Part shown: positions 19,347 through 20,266 of the stretch, one piece after another | How the letters are laid out: every line of letters starts with the position of its first letter | Numbering within the stretch: the stretch's first letter is position 1 | Source: a virus | Strand: one strand, 5' to 3' | IMG/VR virus record: IMGVR_UViG_3300014827_000026 | Coordinates: 1 to 20,266 of that record | DNA length: 20,266 bases | Notes under the pieces: model-generated | Told to the model about the DNA's origin: nothing | The model's input: the letters and a program-made list of their open reading frames with translations, nothing else | The model's database searches: none | Made by a program: the position numbers and the translations under genes

Positions 19347-19519
19347 TGACGAACCAACAGCACGATGATTGCGATGCGGCGATTGCCGAGTATATCCGCC
19401 AATCGAAATTCAGATACTGTGTCCGCGACACAATCCAAGCCTTTGGCATCGTGGTTGGCGTCGTCATAGTTTCACTGCTTATCTGGTGGGGAATTATCAC
19501 CGTCCTGCACCACATCTGA
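19343..19519 (+). CDS. Small single-span membrane protein (58 aa)
   Basis: Two Met codons (ATGATG) overlap the preceding stop (ATGA at 19343-19346). The N-terminal half is hydrophilic (MMTNQQHDDCDAAIAEYIRQ ... RYCVRDTIQA). The C-terminal half is one long hydrophobic helix (FGIVVGVVIVSLLIWWGIIT), followed by VLHHI and the stop. This is a predicted C-terminal membrane anchor with the N-terminus probably in the cytoplasm. Role unknown. Confidence 0.65.
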   Translation: MMTNQQHDDCDAAIAEYIRQSKFRYCVRDTIQAFGIVVGVVIVSLLIWWGIITVLHHI

Positions 19520-19541
19520 ATCTTTTTCAAGGAGTTTATGC

Positions 19542-19712
19542 ATGTCAGTAGACGAACAAATAGCGCGATCGTACGAGGATGTGAGGCTCGCAGATCTTGG
19601 CGCGTGCGGAGCCGAACAGTATCTTGCAATCGCATTGCGGGATCGTGATATCGCCCGCGCCAAACTAGAAACGCTCCTCAAGGCAAGCCCGAACAGGATG
19701 GAGAATCTATGA
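19542..19712 (+). CDS. Small helical protein (56 aa)
   Basis: AAGGAG lies 7 nt before the ATG at 19542 (MSVDEQIARSYEDVRLADLG); an ATG four bases earlier is out of frame and quickly stops. The 56 residues are charged and helical, with a pattern (QYLAIALRDRDIARAKLETL) consistent with a short coiled coil. Its stop overlaps the next start (ATGA at 19709-19712). Family not recognised. Confidence 0.65.
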   Translation: MSVDEQIARSYEDVRLADLGACGAEQYLAIALRDRDIARAKLETLLKASPNRMENL

Positions 19713-19963
19713 TCCACACCGCGATTCACTACTATCTGGAGTTCCTGCACGGCAACCCCGCCGGATTCGTGTTCCTGCATGTGATCGCGTTTCTCATCAT
19801 CGCCGTCATCGTGCACGAGAAAATTCTTGACGATGAGCATGAGCATATCTTCGACCCGGTTATGAGCTTGCAGTGCAGAGACGAAGCTGGCAACATCACG
19901 CATCTTCTCTGCGCGCATCCATCTTGTCACGCGTGGGGGAAGATAGGTGGGCGCAATGGCTAA
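19709..19963 (+). CDS. Membrane protein with His/Cys-rich tail (84 aa)
   Basis: 84 residues, starting in an ATGA overlap. One membrane segment (AGFVFLHVIAFLIIAVIV, about 18-35) is followed by an acidic His-rich stretch (HEKILDDEHEHIFDP) and then CRDEAGNITHLLCAHPSCH, where three Cys and several His could bind a metal. It could be a membrane-tethered metal-binding microprotein. No family is recognised. Confidence 0.7.
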   Translation: MIHTAIHYYLEFLHGNPAGFVFLHVIAFLIIAVIVHEKILDDEHEHIFDPVMSLQCRDEAGNITHLLCAHPSCHAWGKIGGRNG

Positions 19964-20129
19964 GAAAAAAGTGAAGCCGCCAGTGAAGGAACTTACGGTA
20001 CAGCCGGTCAGCTTCCGGTGTACAGATGCCGAGTGGCGGGAGTTGGACGAGACGGCGAGGCTCAACGGGCGGAAGTTGTCTGCCGAGGCGCGGTTCCGCT
20101 GCTTCCCTCCAACCATGGGGGCGAAGTAG
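19956..20129 (+). CDS. Ribbon-helix-helix-like small DNA-binding protein (57 aa)
   Basis: Start at the ATG at 19956 (MAKKKVKPPVKE), 8 nt inside the preceding gene; a GTG at 19947 is also in frame. A Lys-rich N-terminus precedes VQPVSFRCTDAEWRELDETA and RLNGRKLSAEARFRCF, the strand-helix-turn-helix rhythm of Arc/MetJ (ribbon-helix-helix) regulators, where VSFRCT would be the DNA-contacting strand. It is a candidate regulator of the operon or of the divergent control region at 18544-18864. The fold is inferred from pattern only. Confidence 0.6.
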   Translation: MAKKKVKPPVKELTVQPVSFRCTDAEWRELDETARLNGRKLSAEARFRCFPPTMGAK

Positions 20130-20266
20130 ATGGCTACCGTCTTTCATTGCAGCCCAACTAATTCGACACATTTCACCACTTGCTGTGAGGTCGCGATATG
20201 CGCAGATCAAGGGAGGTGCCCTCGCTGCGGGCAGATAGTAGAGCCTTCGGGAGATGGTGCTAGATT
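20130..20266 (+). CDS. Partial small Cys-rich protein (right edge)
   Basis: ATG at 20130 directly after the preceding TAG; open for 45 codons to the window edge. It shows C7, C18-C19, C24 and CPRCGQ (C29, C32), a compact zinc-binding cluster of a kind common in phages (from memory, a CC.VAIC.DQ..CPRCG pattern). The end is outside the window. Confidence 0.65.
   Translation, partial: MATVFHCSPTNSTHFTTCCEVAICADQGRCPRCGQIVEPSGDGAR

Overview
This window is a stretch of a double-stranded DNA tailed-phage (or prophage) genome. The evidence is a complete packaging and head module (small and large terminase, portal, SPP1 gp7/Mu F-type head protein), tight ATGA-type overlaps, many tiny Cys/His-rich proteins and phage replication genes. 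It is moderately GC-rich with AGGAGG-type ribosome binding sites. The host cannot be named. A secreted protein with a carbohydrate-binding-like repeat and the soil-phage style of the small proteins hint at an environmental Gram-negative bacterium (Acidobacteriota would fit), but that is a guess.

Layout, right to left along the main minus-strand block. A divergent control region (18544-18864) holds a strong leftward promoter, a rightward promoter and a long hairpin between them. Rightward from it runs an operon of at least eight very small genes (18865 to the right edge). Leftward come a small unknown gene, an HNH-AP2 endonuclease, a zinc-ribbon protein, a winged-helix-like protein, a replication-type protein, a protein overlapping it by 281 nt, and an SNF2-type helicase fused to a DNA methyltransferase. 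Next are a DUF559-type nuclease, TerS and TerL, a cluster of small Cys-rich genes with its own promoter, and then portal, the head protein and a signal-peptide-bearing protein. A 0.6 kb gene-poor structured island (3393-4005) and a lone plus-strand zinc-ribbon gene (4006-4305) interrupt the block. To their left are a DUF6948-type gene, a Gly-X repeat protein, unknown small genes, a PAPS-reductase-like enzyme and a protein that runs off the left edge.

The standout is the head protein. It contains a splice-competent-looking intein (322 residues, at the conserved HPN|CRC site). Inside it, on the OPPOSITE strand, lies a 300-codon Vsr-like endonuclease with two helix-turn-helix repeats. Its codons are exactly in register with the intein codons. 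It has its own Shine-Dalgarno and TTG start inside intein block F, and its stop codon abuts the intein's first Cys codon. This is a nested, antisense-encoded homing nuclease rather than the usual in-frame endonuclease domain.

All homology calls come from reading the sequence and memory of the families. No database search was run.
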